Assembly (NCBI GenBank): GCA_045541455.1
Contig: JAZQJA010000058.1
Location: forward strand, 1 to 64,000
Length of the DNA stretch: 64,000 nt
Direction: 5' to 3'
DNA from: RGIG9041 sp045541455
GTDB lineage: Bacteria; Bacillota; Clostridia; Oscillospirales; QAKW01
The notes under the pieces are model-generated. The model was not told the DNA's origin, made no database searches, and saw only the letters and a list, made by a program, of their open reading frames with translations. How positions within the stretch are numbered: the first letter of the stretch is position 1; each line of letters starts with the position of its first letter. Below, in pieces: positions 53,286 to 62,055 of the stretch. Both the position numbers and the translations under genes were made by a program.

Positions 53286-54221
53286 ATGGTTAAAGAGGCT
53301 ACAAGAGAAAGTTATGGCAAAGCTCTTGCTGAGTTTGCTGAACAGTATGATTTATATGTTCTTGATGCTGATCTTTCTGAAGCAACAAAAACTAAGATTT
53401 TTGCAGATAAATATCCGGAAAGATTTATAGAATGTGGCATTGCCGAAGCTAATATGATGACTGTTGCTGCCGGAATGGCTGCTTGTGGTAAAACAGTATT
53501 TGCAAGTTCTTTTGCAATGTTTGCAGCAGGCAGGGCATTTGAACAGATTAGAAATTCAATCGGTTATCCTCATCTCAATGTTAAAATTGGTGCAACGCAT
53601 GCTGGATTAAGTGTTGGTGAAGACGGCGCAACACATCAGTGTAATGAAGATATTGCACTTATGCGTACGATACCTGGTATGGTTATTATTAATCCTGCTG
53701 ATCCTATCGAAGCAAGACTTGCAGTTAGAGCTGCAGCAGAACATAAAGGACCTGTTTATCTCCGCTTTGGAAGAATGCCGGTTGAACAAATTCTTTCGGA
53801 TGATTACAAATTTGAGATAGGTAAGGGCGTTGTTCTTAAGTATGGTTGTGATGTTGCTATTATTGCAACGGGACTAATGGTTGGTGAGGCTCTTAAAGCA
53901 GCTGATGTTCTTTCCTCAAATGGTGTTGATGCTGCTGTTATTAATATGTCATCAATCAAGCCTATTGATAAGGATATGATTTTAGAATATGCTAATAAAT
54001 GCGGTGCAATCGTTACGACTGAAGAACATTCTGTGATTGGCGGACTGGGTTCTGCTGTTTGTGAAGTTGTTTGTGAGAACATTTGCTGTCCTGTTGTAAG
54101 ACATGGCGTTGATGACAAGTTTGGTAAGAGTGCAGCCGCTTTGAAAGTATTAGAGCATTACGGACTTAATGCAGAAGGCATTGTAGATAAAGTTAATTTT
54201 GCTTTGTCGCTCAAAAAGTGA
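53286..54221 (+). CDS. Transketolase, C-terminal subunit
   Basis: 311 residues, the pyrimidine-binding and C-terminal domains: ADLSEATKT, ECGIAEANMMTVAAGMA with the catalytic Glu, GATHAGLSVGEDGATHQCNED, and YLRFGRMP. Together with the upstream subunit it forms a working transketolase for the non-oxidative pentose phosphate pathway. AAGGAGG lies at the end of the upstream gene. Confidence 0.95.
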   Translation: MVKEATRESYGKALAEFAEQYDLYVLDADLSEATKTKIFADKYPERFIECGIAEANMMTVAAGMAACGKTVFASSFAMFAAGRAFEQIRNSIGYPHLNVKIGATHAGLSVGEDGATHQCNEDIALMRTIPGMVIINPADPIEARLAVRAAAEHKGPVYLRFGRMPVEQILSDDYKFEIGKGVVLKYGCDVAIIATGLMVGEALKAADVLSSNGVDAAVINMSSIKPIDKDMILEYANKCGAIVTTEEHSVIGGLGSAVCEVVCENICCPVVRHGVDDKFGKSAAALKVLEHYGLNAEGIVDKVNFALSLKK

Positions 54222-54248
54222 TTTTTGCAGCCCTATAGGCTGCAATAT

Positions 54249-54324
54249 GGGCTTATAGCTCAGTTGGTAGAGCGATGCGTTCGCAACGCATAGGTCAGGG
54301 GTTCAAATCCCCTTAAGTCCACCA
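54249..54324 (+). tRNA. tRNA-Ala (anticodon CGC)
   Basis: 76 nt with encoded CCA. Acceptor GGGCTTA/TAAGTCC carries the G3-U70 wobble that marks tRNA-Ala. The anticodon stem ATGCG/CGCAT encloses TTCGCAA, anticodon CGC. Confidence 0.95.
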
Positions 54325-54446
54325 GCGGCAAACTGCCACACCCAATCCGTCCGAGTTTGTGCAAATCTAAATTTTGTACCTTAAGACATAAGTTTGGCGC
54401 TGTGTGGCGTGCCCATCATTTTAGGTGATAAAAACCGAAAATTGAC
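54325..54446 (+). other. Structured non-coding stretch after tRNA-Ala
   Basis: No gene seen. GCCACAC (54335-54341) can pair with GTGTGGC (54402-54408), enclosing an A/T-rich loop, and a small GGCA/TGCC hairpin lies beside it at about 54327-54337. Could be an unprocessed trailer or a small RNA; unproven. Confidence 0.3.
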
Positions 54447-54486
54447 CAAACCCGTAAGGATACTACCTTATGGGTTTGTATTTTGA
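54447..54486 (+). terminator. Probable terminator before ychF
   Basis: A 13-bp stem (54447-54459 with 54466-54478, one G-T pair) followed by TATTTTG; the T-run is modest. Confidence 0.55.
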
Positions 54487-54504
54487 TAATTAAGGAGAAA
54501 AATA

Positions 54505-55599
54505 ATGAAGCTTGGTATTGTAGGTCTTCCAAACGTGGGAAAGAGTACTTTGTTTAATGCAATAACTAATTCAGAGGCGCAGTCAGAAAATTATCCTTTT
54601 TGCACAATTGAACCCAATGTTGGTGTCGTTTGTGTACCTGATAAAAGACTTGATGTATTGACTAAAATGAGCAATTCTAAAAAAACAGTTCCTGCAGTAA
54701 TTGAATTTGTTGATATTGCAGGACTTGTAAAGGGCGCATCAAAAGGAGAGGGACTTGGTAATAAGTTTCTATCAAACATTCGCGAAGTTGATGCGATTGT
54801 CCATGTTGTTAGATGTTTTGAAGATGAAAACATTGTTCACGTTGATGGTTCTATTAATCCTTTGCGAGATATTGAGACTATTAATCTTGAATTGATATTT
54901 GCAGACCTTGAAACAATAGATAAGCACATTGACAGAGCAAGAAAATTATTAAAAGGTGATAAAAAGTATCAAACAGATGTAAATCTATTTGAAAAAATAA
55001 AATTGGCTTTGGAAGATGGAAAGTTTGCAAATTCAGTGGATTTTTCTGATGATGAACATGAAATTATGAAAACAGTTCAACTTTTAACTAATAAGCCTGT
55101 TATTTATGCATGCAATGTTAGTGAAAGCGATTTTGAAGACGGTGTTTCTATCAACAAAAATGTTGGTGTTGTTGAGCAAAAGGCGAAAACTGAAAAAGCA
55201 GAAGTATTGACAATCTGTGCTCAAATTGAGCAAGAAATCAGCGAACTAGATGATGAAGAAAAAGCAATGTTTCTTGAAGAACTTGGTTTTGAAAGTAGCG
55301 GTTTGGATAGACTTATAGCTAAATGTTATTCTTTGTTAAATTTAATTAGTTATATAACAACAGGCGAAATGGAAACAAAGGCTTGGACAATTACAAAGGG
55401 AACTAAAGCTCCTCAGGCGGCTGGTAAAATTCATACCGATTTTGAACGAGGTTTTATAAGAGCAGAGGTGGTTTCGTATGATGCTCTTGTTGATTGCGGA
55501 TCTATGGTAGCAGCCAAAGAGAAAGGCTTAGTTCGTAGTGAAGGCAAAGAATATGTAATGCAAGACGGTGACGTTGTTTTATTTAGATTTAATGTTTAA
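54505..55599 (+). CDS. ychF: Ribosome-associated GTPase/ATPase YchF
   Basis: 364 residues. P-loop GLPNVGKST at residues 7-15, switch region VEFVDIAGLVKGASKGEGLGNKFL region, coiled-coil insert (about 130-200) and C-terminal TGS-like domain ending QDGDVVLFRFNV. Obg-related protein that prefers ATP in several organisms. Start ATG with AAGGAG upstream. Confidence 0.96.
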   Translation: MKLGIVGLPNVGKSTLFNAITNSEAQSENYPFCTIEPNVGVVCVPDKRLDVLTKMSNSKKTVPAVIEFVDIAGLVKGASKGEGLGNKFLSNIREVDAIVHVVRCFEDENIVHVDGSINPLRDIETINLELIFADLETIDKHIDRARKLLKGDKKYQTDVNLFEKIKLALEDGKFANSVDFSDDEHEIMKTVQLLTNKPVIYACNVSESDFEDGVSINKNVGVVEQKAKTEKAEVLTICAQIEQEISELDDEEKAMFLEELGFESSGLDRLIAKCYSLLNLISYITTGEMETKAWTITKGTKAPQAAGKIHTDFERGFIRAEVVSYDALVDCGSMVAAKEKGLVRSEGKEYVMQDGDVVLFRFNV

Positions 55600-55637
55600 A
55601 AAATAAAAGCTGTACTTAAGTACAGCTTTTATTTTTT
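55598..55637. terminator. Bidirectional terminator between ychF and the miniprotein gene
   Basis: A perfect 40-base palindrome centred at 55617/55618 with A-run and T-run ends. Confidence 0.9.
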
Positions 55638-55643
55638 AAGAAA

Positions 55644-55730
55644 TTAATCGTTGCAGCAGAGAAGGATAAGAATAGCGATAACTATAATCCAGCAGCAGTT
55701 GTCTTCACCAAACAAATTCTTGATACACAT
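55644..55730 (-). CDS. 28-residue cysteine-rich membrane miniprotein
   Basis: A frame of 28 codons plus stop, beginning ATG 55728-55730 with GAGGTG eight bases upstream. The product is MCIKNLFGEDNCC at the N-terminus, then one hydrophobic helix (WIIVIAILILL), then CCND. Short proteins with a NLFG...CCW start and one helix are common in clostridia and recall the small YjcZ-type spore proteins of Bacillus; the assignment is by pattern only. It is followed by the palindromic terminator at 55598-55637, which supports it as a real transcribed gene. Confidence 0.7.
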   Translation of the reverse strand: MCIKNLFGEDNCCWIIVIAILILLCCND

Positions 55731-55787
55731 TTTGTTTCACCTCACACATTGGATTCAATATATCCTATGTGATCAATCGACATTGTG

Positions 55788-56048
55788 TTACATAACAAAG
55801 TTTATAAGTATTAAATAAGTTATTACTAAAAATATAGCACTTGCTGTTATAATCGAAATAGTTTTAATAGTGTTTCTTTTAGGTCTATTGTTATGTCTAT
55901 TTGTGTTTTTTATAATTCTTTTACATTCATTAAGCAAATCAGGTTCGTGAACTTTTGCTCCATCTTTTAAAATGAAAATTGCTTCTTCAAAAATTTTACT
56001 ATCCGGATTTTTAATTATGACTATCTGTTTTCCTACACCCTTTATCAT
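55788..56048 (-). CDS. Small predicted membrane-anchored protein of unknown function
   Basis: 86 residues. A soluble N-terminal part (MIKGVGKQIVIIKNPDSKIF, then EEAIFILKDG) resembles a short clostridial family seen by memory as MIKG...QIV proteins; a basic, Asn/Arg-rich linker follows and then one C-terminal helix (about 63-84). AAGGAT ribosome binding site. It follows spoIIE on the same strand with a 51-bp gap, so a sporulation-time role is possible but not shown. Confidence 0.7.
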   Translation of the reverse strand: MIKGVGKQIVIIKNPDSKIFEEAIFILKDGAKVHEPDLLNECKRIIKNTNRHNNRPKRNTIKTISIITASAIFLVITYLILINFVM

Positions 56049-56099
56049 ATCTTTATCCTTAAAATGTATTTTAGATTATTTTAACTATGCCGTGGAATA

Positions 56100-58034
56100 T
56101 TATACATTATTTCTTTGTTTTATTCGTGCAATCATAATACTTATGTCGTCATCTAATTCCAAAGGTGTCTCTTTTACTGCACAATCCATTAATTGTTTTG
56201 TGAGTAATTCTATATCTGTTCGATCGTTAATTAATAATCGTGCTTGAATTTTATCAATAACATTTGCTATTCCATCTGAAAACATTGCTATTAAATCGTT
56301 ATCTTCAAGTTGAATTGTTGTTTGTTCAAAGGATATGTTGTTAGTTAGACCTGGAGGGTACCCGCCTGAGTTAATAGTTATTAATTGATTTCCTCGCACA
56401 ATATAACTCAAGTAAGCTCCGCATTTTATAAATTGTGCCGTTGCTGTGTCAAGGGATATACAACATAAATCAACTGTAGAAAATCCAATCTCGTCTTTTA
56501 TTAGAGAAATTGATGAATTAGCAATCTTAATTGATTGCTTTGGACTGATACCTGATTTTAGGAGTTTTTTTATTATATTTATAGTATCATTGCTTTTGCA
56601 AAATGCTTGTTTTCCGCTACCCATTCCGTCTGTAAGTATTAAATTGTATTCTGATTGAGGTGATTTAAATGCCGTTACACAATCACCGCATATGTTTTCT
56701 CCTTTTTTAGCTTTGAATAATGCGAAGCATTCTACTTTATATATTTCACTTTGCTCAAATTTTATTTTATATGTATCATTATTATTGATGTTTTCACTTA
56801 CAATAAAATTTTTATCAGTAATAGATATTAGTTTTCTTTGTATGCTAATAATGGGTAAATTTTTTTCGGTTTTATATTCTAAAGCAATAATTTGTTTGTT
56901 ATTACCATTATAGAAGTTAGAAATTTGTATATCTCTGCAACCGTTTGAAAACAGATATTTTTTAAATTTGCTTTCGATTTCTATATTAAATACAGGTCTT
57001 AGAGTTGTGTCTTCAATTTTATTTAATAATTCAAAAGCATGTTTTAAGTATGTTTCGCAAATTTCATTGTTATTTTGATGTGTTTTTTTACTGTTTACAT
57101 TTTGTATTACAACAAATTTTGATAAGAAATTTGAGAACTTTTGTTTTGGAACAAAATAATAAAATATAGCAGAAATCAATGGTGATAGCGCCATTGATAA
57201 ATTCGTAAGTGTCAAACCATTAAGACTAAATAATGTTATGTATGGAATGTAAAAAGAAGGAACCAAGTATTTCTTTTCAAACTTAGAAATAATAGTTGAT
57301 ATTAATATCGGTACATACAGTATTAACATAAAATATTCTAAATTAGAACGCATAAGTGATAGTGCTATACATAAGGGCAAAGTAAATAATGCAGTTGTTT
57401 TTTGTTCTAAATAGTGTATGGAAATGAAAAAGATAGTAAATACCAAAATCATTGATACAGAAAAGCTGTAAATATAGTATTGATCAACGGCATATAAAAT
57501 AACTAATAATGTAATATAAAATGAAATTATATCCTGTGAATTAAGTTTTGATTTTCTTAAAAAAGCATCTGTAAAGTATTTACCAAAAAAAGTAATACAA
57601 GTACAAAAAACAGCTTCACATAGAACTAGTAAAGAGTTGGTTATGCTCAGGTCGTTAGCAAATAAAAAAAGTATACCTACAGAAAACGATATAAATCCGG
57701 TCAATAATGGAGAGTAAATTTTGTTTTTATAGTTTTTTGATCCAACAATAAGTGTTATGGTTAGCATAATTGTATTTGCACATATATATTTGAAATTATG
57801 TATAGAAAACACCTTTGTTAAAAATCCCAAAAATGAGCCGAGATATACAAATATTACCGAAAGATTAATAAAAGGTGTAAAAGATAAAAGAGACAATGAA
57901 AATGGAGAAAACTCTCCATTAAAATCAGCCTTTGAAATAATAAATCCAATTGTAAATGAAAATATATGATTTAATAGTTTATAACCAATATTTTCTATTG
58001 CGTATAGTTTTTTTGTAAGTTGTAATTTTTCCAT
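56100..58034 (-). CDS. spoIIE: Stage II sporulation protein E (PP2C-type phosphatase)
   Basis: Dephosphorylates SpoIIAA to switch on sigma-F in the forespore in Bacillus. 644 residues, shorter than the roughly 830 of Bacillus. The N-terminal half holds about ten membrane helices (20-300), then a middle regulatory region and a C-terminal PP2C domain with GDCVTAF, LTDGMGSGKQA (metal Asp), FSTVDLCCISL, SGGYPPGL and FSDGIANV, and ELDDDISIMIARI at the end. Start ATG with GGAGGAAG upstream. Confidence 0.95.
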   Translation of the reverse strand: MEKLQLTKKLYAIENIGYKLLNHIFSFTIGFIISKADFNGEFSPFSLSLLSFTPFINLSVIFVYLGSFLGFLTKVFSIHNFKYICANTIMLTITLIVGSKNYKNKIYSPLLTGFISFSVGILFLFANDLSITNSLLVLCEAVFCTCITFFGKYFTDAFLRKSKLNSQDIISFYITLLVILYAVDQYYIYSFSVSMILVFTIFFISIHYLEQKTTALFTLPLCIALSLMRSNLEYFMLILYVPILISTIISKFEKKYLVPSFYIPYITLFSLNGLTLTNLSMALSPLISAIFYYFVPKQKFSNFLSKFVVIQNVNSKKTHQNNNEICETYLKHAFELLNKIEDTTLRPVFNIEIESKFKKYLFSNGCRDIQISNFYNGNNKQIIALEYKTEKNLPIISIQRKLISITDKNFIVSENINNNDTYKIKFEQSEIYKVECFALFKAKKGENICGDCVTAFKSPQSEYNLILTDGMGSGKQAFCKSNDTINIIKKLLKSGISPKQSIKIANSSISLIKDEIGFSTVDLCCISLDTATAQFIKCGAYLSYIVRGNQLITINSGGYPPGLTNNISFEQTTIQLEDNDLIAMFSDGIANVIDKIQARLLINDRTDIELLTKQLMDCAVKETPLELDDDISIMIARIKQRNNV

Positions 58035-58106
58035 ATCTTCCTCCGTTGAGTTTTAATTCTAACATCGAAATAATATAGAAAATGTCATAAAATGAATTCA
58101 TAATAA

Positions 58107-58135
58107 AAAACACCTTGCAATTTGCAAGGTGTTTT
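58107..58135. terminator. Terminator between dapB and spoIIE
   Basis: A 14-bp stem AAAACACCTTGCAA/TTGCAAGGTGTTTT with one central base; on the minus strand it ends in a T-run directly after dapB. Confidence 0.88.
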
Positions 58136-58139
58136 AAAA

Positions 58140-58883
58140 TTATATTATATTTTTCATATCATATAGGCCGGGAACTTGATTTTTTAACCATGTTGAAGCA
58201 TTTATTGCACCTATTGCAAAAACTTTTTTAGAAAAGGCTGTGTGTTTGATTTCAACAACTTCGTCAGTTCCTGCAAAAATTACGCTGTGTTCGCCGACTA
58301 TTGTTCCGCCTCGTAATGAGCTAATTCCGATTTCGTTTTTTTCTCGTGCTTTTCTTATAGAATGTCTATCAAAAACAAGATCGTATTCTCCGCAATCGTT
58401 AAGTGCGTTTGCAAGCATAATTGCCGTTCCGCTTGGAGCATCAATTTTTTTGTTATGGTGTTTTTCTATAATTTCAATGTCGAATTGATTTCCTAAAATC
58501 GTCTTAGCTTTAATTGCTAGCTCAGTAATAAGGTTAATTCCAAGCGACATATTATAAGTGAAAAAAACGGGGACGGATTTTGCAGTTTGCTCGATTTTTG
58601 TAATATCTGCATTTGTGTTACCGGTTGTTGCAATTACAACAGCGGTTTTAGTAGATTTTGCATATTGCAGTATACTATCGAGTAGGGAAGGATGAGAAAA
58701 ATCAATTATCACATCTGCTTTTTCCTTGACATCACTTATAGCTGAGTAAATAGGATAGTCAGTTGTAAGGTCGTTTCTCAAATCCACACCTGCAATGATT
58801 TTTATGTCATCTCTTTCTTTGGCTAGCTGAGTTATGGTTTTTCCCATATTACCTTGACAGCCGCATAGAATAATTTCCGTCAT
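58140..58883 (-). CDS. dapB: 4-hydroxy-tetrahydrodipicolinate reductase
   Basis: Second committed step of diaminopimelate/lysine synthesis; 247 residues. Rossmann motif GCQGNMGKT at residues 7-15, and the catalytic HHNKKIDAPSGTA near residue 142. Third gene of asd-dapA-dapB with an 18-nt gap to dapA. AAGGATG ribosome binding site. Confidence 0.96.
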   Translation of the reverse strand: MTEIILCGCQGNMGKTITQLAKERDDIKIIAGVDLRNDLTTDYPIYSAISDVKEKADVIIDFSHPSLLDSILQYAKSTKTAVVIATTGNTNADITKIEQTAKSVPVFFTYNMSLGINLITELAIKAKTILGNQFDIEIIEKHHNKKIDAPSGTAIMLANALNDCGEYDLVFDRHSIRKAREKNEIGISSLRGGTIVGEHSVIFAGTDEVVEIKHTAFSKKVFAIGAINASTWLKNQVPGLYDMKNII

Positions 58884-58901
58884 TTTAATACATCCTTTTT
58901 G

Positions 58902-59783
58902 TTATATAAGTCCTATATTTTCTAAATCATTTTTCAAACGTTCAAAGTTTGCAGGTTCCATTTCACATAAAGGTAAGCGGATTGCGCCACCAATTTTGCC
59001 CATTAAATTCAACGCTGTTTTGACAGGTATTGGGTTAACTTCACAAAACAGAGAATTTATAAGTGGTAAATACTTTAGTTGCAAATCTTTTGCACTTTTA
59101 TAATCGCCATTTAGCATATACTGACACATATTATGTGTATCAAGAGGTGCAACATTTGATAAAACTGAAATTACACCGATGCCTCCTAACGACATTATAG
59201 GAATAATTTGATCGTCGTTGCCTGAATATATATCAAGGTCACATTCAGCGGCAATTTGCGCAATTTGAGAAATGTTTCCCGAGGCTTCTTTTACTGCAAC
59301 AATATTTTCAGTAAGTGATAGTTTTTTGTAGGTGTCGATTGATATGTTGACACCCGTTCTTGATGGAACATTGTAAAGAATACAAGGTAAATTAACACTG
59401 TTTGCAATGGCATTGAAATGCATTACAAGTCCTTTTTGCGTCGCCTTGTTATAATAAGGTGTTACGAGTAACAGACCGTCTACACCGATACTTTCTGCAT
59501 ATTTGGATAACTGTATTGAATATGCAGTGTCGTTGCTTCCGGTACCGGCAATTACGGGAACTCTCCCGTTAACAGCATTAACTGTATATTTAATTACTTC
59601 CTTATGCTCATTATCGTTTAGGGTTTTTGCTTCTCCGGTTGTTCCACAAACAATGATAGCGTCGGTTTTATTATTGATATTAAATTCAATGAGTTCGCCG
59701 AGTTTATCATAGTTTACGGAAAAATCGTCATTCATTGGTGTTACGATTGCAACACCTGCACCTTTAAAAACGGTCTTCTTCAT
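58902..59783 (-). CDS. dapA: 4-hydroxy-tetrahydrodipicolinate synthase
   Basis: Condenses aspartate semialdehyde and pyruvate; 293 residues. GTTGEAKTL near residue 47, the Tyr in LYNVPSRTG near 137 and the Schiff-base Lys in AVKEASGN near 165. Start ATG after AAGGAG; 12 nt behind asd. Confidence 0.97.
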   Translation of the reverse strand: MKKTVFKGAGVAIVTPMNDDFSVNYDKLGELIEFNINNKTDAIIVCGTTGEAKTLNDNEHKEVIKYTVNAVNGRVPVIAGTGSNDTAYSIQLSKYAESIGVDGLLLVTPYYNKATQKGLVMHFNAIANSVNLPCILYNVPSRTGVNISIDTYKKLSLTENIVAVKEASGNISQIAQIAAECDLDIYSGNDDQIIPIMSLGGIGVISVLSNVAPLDTHNMCQYMLNGDYKSAKDLQLKYLPLINSLFCEVNPIPVKTALNLMGKIGGAIRLPLCEMEPANFERLKNDLENIGLI

Positions 59784-59795
59784 AAAGACAACTCC

Positions 59796-60881
59796 TTAAT
59801 TCATATAACCTTTTGCGTAAAGAAGTTCTGCAAGAAGAACGGCGCCTCCTGCAGCACCTCTTAAAGTGTTGTGTGATAAGCAAACAAATTTATAATCAAA
59901 AATTCTGTCCTCACGTAATCTTCCTATCGAAACCGCCATGCCGTGTTCATTGTCACGGTCAAGCTTTGTTTGGGGGCGATTATCCTCCTCAAAATAATGT
60001 AGGAACTGTTTGGGAGCGCTGGGGAGATTGAGCTTTTGCGGTTCGCCAGAAAAATCAGCCCAAAGTTTAAGTATTTCTTCTTTGCTGGGCTTTTCACCTT
60101 TGAATTTCATAAACACTGCCGCCATATGACCGTTTGATGCAGCAACACGCAGACATTGTGCAGTGATTACAGGAGATGTTGCGTTTTTTATAACGTCACC
60201 GTCCACGCTTCCCCAAATCTTCATAGGTTCTTGTTCACTTTTTTCTTCTTCACCACCGATAAAGGGAATAACATTATCAACCATTTCAGGCCATCTTTCA
60301 AAAGTTTTACCTGCTCCACTAATAGCTTGATAAGTGCAAGCCAAAGCGGTGTCTATTTCATATTTTTCCATCAGTGGATGCATTGCAGGGACATAGCTTT
60401 GAAGTGAACAATTTGATTTAACTGCGATAAAGCCTTTTTTTGTTCCAAGTCTTTTACGCTGAGCGTCAATAATTTTTGCATGTTCGGGATTTATTTCAGG
60501 TATAATCATAGGTACATCAGGTGTGCCTCTATGTGCAGAGTTATTTGAAATAACAGGGCATTCAAGCTTTGCGTAAGCCTCTTCAAGAGCTTTAATTTCA
60601 TCTTTGGGCATATCTACAGCACAAAAAACAAATTTTACTTGCGATGCGATTTTTTCTTTGTCTGCAAGAGCATCATAAACATACATATCAGCGATTACAT
60701 TTGATAGTTCTGTATCCATACACCAACGACCACCAAGAGCTTCGCTATATTTTTTACCAGCACTGCGCGGTGAAGCTGCAAGTACCTTAATATTAAACCA
60801 TGGATGGTTTTCTAAGAGCGTTATAAAACGCTGTCCAACCATACCTGTAGCGCCAATAATACCAACATCACATTTTTCCAT
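59796..60881 (-). CDS. asd: Aspartate-semialdehyde dehydrogenase (archaeal/fungal-type)
   Basis: Makes aspartate semialdehyde for the DAP pathway; 361 residues. GATGMVGQRF at residues 10-19, catalytic Cys in VKSNCSLQSY near 159, and SGAGKTFERWPEM. Length and the SNCSLQ context match the archaeal/fungal branch rather than the shorter E. coli type. First gene of asd-dapA-dapB; AAGGAG upstream. The 130-bp leader is too short for, and shows no sign of, a lysine riboswitch. Confidence 0.95.
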   Translation of the reverse strand: MEKCDVGIIGATGMVGQRFITLLENHPWFNIKVLAASPRSAGKKYSEALGGRWCMDTELSNVIADMYVYDALADKEKIASQVKFVFCAVDMPKDEIKALEEAYAKLECPVISNNSAHRGTPDVPMIIPEINPEHAKIIDAQRKRLGTKKGFIAVKSNCSLQSYVPAMHPLMEKYEIDTALACTYQAISGAGKTFERWPEMVDNVIPFIGGEEEKSEQEPMKIWGSVDGDVIKNATSPVITAQCLRVAASNGHMAAVFMKFKGEKPSKEEILKLWADFSGEPQKLNLPSAPKQFLHYFEEDNRPQTKLDRDNEHGMAVSIGRLREDRIFDYKFVCLSHNTLRGAAGGAVLLAELLYAKGYMN

Positions 60882-60966
60882 TTTTTGTGTCTCCTTGAAA
60901 TAAACTATTGAAAATATAGAAAAACCAATATATAATCATTAATGTTATGTATTGATTTATTATAAT

Positions 60967-60995
60967 AATATATCATTATACTTTTTTTATGTCAA
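60967..60995 (-). promoter_or_regulatory. Promoter of the asd-dapA-dapB operon
   Basis: On the minus strand TTGACA (60995-60990) and TATATT (60972-60967), spacer 17 bp. It lies back to back with the queA leader. Confidence 0.75.
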
Positions 60996-61013
60996 TAAAA
61001 AGGAAAAAATTAT

Positions 61014-62039
61014 ATGAATATTAAAGATTTTGATTATATACTTCCCGAACATTTAATTGCACAAACGCCTATAGATAAGCGTGATAATTCACGTCTTATG
61101 GTTCTTGATAGGTCGAGTGGCAATATTAAGCACGAACATTTTTTTGATGTTCTAAACCACTTAAATAAAGGTGACGTACTGGTACTTAATAATTCCAAAG
61201 TTATTCCTGCACGTATTTTTGGTAAACGAAAGGGAACTGGGGGAGTTATTGAAACATTACTGTTGAAACCTTTAGCTGATAGTTCTTGGGAGGTTTTGGT
61301 AAAGCCTGGGCGTAAGGCTTTGCCGGGACAAGTTATTGAATATGGAGACTCGTTAGTGGGAACTGTTACTAAAATAACAGAAGATGGTAATAGGATTATA
61401 GATTTTGAATATTCATCTAATAATTTTTATGAAATTTTGGATAAAATCGGAAATATGCCGTTACCACCATATATTAAAGAACGATTAAAAGATAAAGATA
61501 GATATCAAACTGTTTATGCTAAAGACTTGGGATCTGCGGCTGCGCCTACTGCAGGGCTTCATTTTACTGGTGAATTGCTAGAAAAATTAAAGAAAAAAGG
61601 CGTAATAGTAAAATTTGTTACACTTCATGTTGGTTTAGGCACTTTTAGGCCTGTAAAGGTAGAAAACATTACAGATCACAAGATGCATTCGGAGTATTTT
61701 TATGTACCTGATGATACTGCTAAAGCAATATATGCTGCAAAAAAAGAAAATAGACGTGTTGTGTGCGTTGGAACCACATCTGTTAGAACGGTTGAAAGTG
61801 CATTTGACTGTGACTTTAATTTAATTAAAGGTAGTGGAGATACAAATATATTTATTTATCCCGGTTATAAATTTAAAATCGTTGACGCAATAATTACTAA
61901 TTTTCATCTTCCTCAAAGTACTTTGGTTATGTTGATAAGCGCTTTCGCCGGAAGAAATAATGTACTTTCTGCTTATCAAAAAGCAATTGATAACGAATAC
62001 CGCTTTTTTAGTTTTGGAGATGCGATGCTTATAGAATGA
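61014..62039 (+). CDS. queA: S-adenosylmethionine:tRNA ribosyltransferase-isomerase
   Basis: Builds epoxyqueuosine on tRNA; 341 residues. FDYILPEHLIAQTP at the start, VLNNSKVIPARIFG, GSAAAPTAGLHFT, THVGLGTFRP-like LHVGLGTFRP and FHLPQSTLVMLISA. Its neighbour tgt acts in the step before it. AAAGGAAAAAATT ribosome binding site. Confidence 0.96.
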   Translation: MNIKDFDYILPEHLIAQTPIDKRDNSRLMVLDRSSGNIKHEHFFDVLNHLNKGDVLVLNNSKVIPARIFGKRKGTGGVIETLLLKPLADSSWEVLVKPGRKALPGQVIEYGDSLVGTVTKITEDGNRIIDFEYSSNNFYEILDKIGNMPLPPYIKERLKDKDRYQTVYAKDLGSAAAPTAGLHFTGELLEKLKKKGVIVKFVTLHVGLGTFRPVKVENITDHKMHSEYFYVPDDTAKAIYAAKKENRRVVCVGTTSVRTVESAFDCDFNLIKGSGDTNIFIYPGYKFKIVDAIITNFHLPQSTLVMLISAFAGRNNVLSAYQKAIDNEYRFFSFGDAMLIE

Positions 62040-62055
62040 TTTGGAGGAATAAATA

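Noticed and set aside
60882..61013. Lysine riboswitch upstream of asd-dapA-dapB
   Set aside because: The interval is only 132 bp, AT-rich and shared with the queA leader; no aptamer-like helices are visible.
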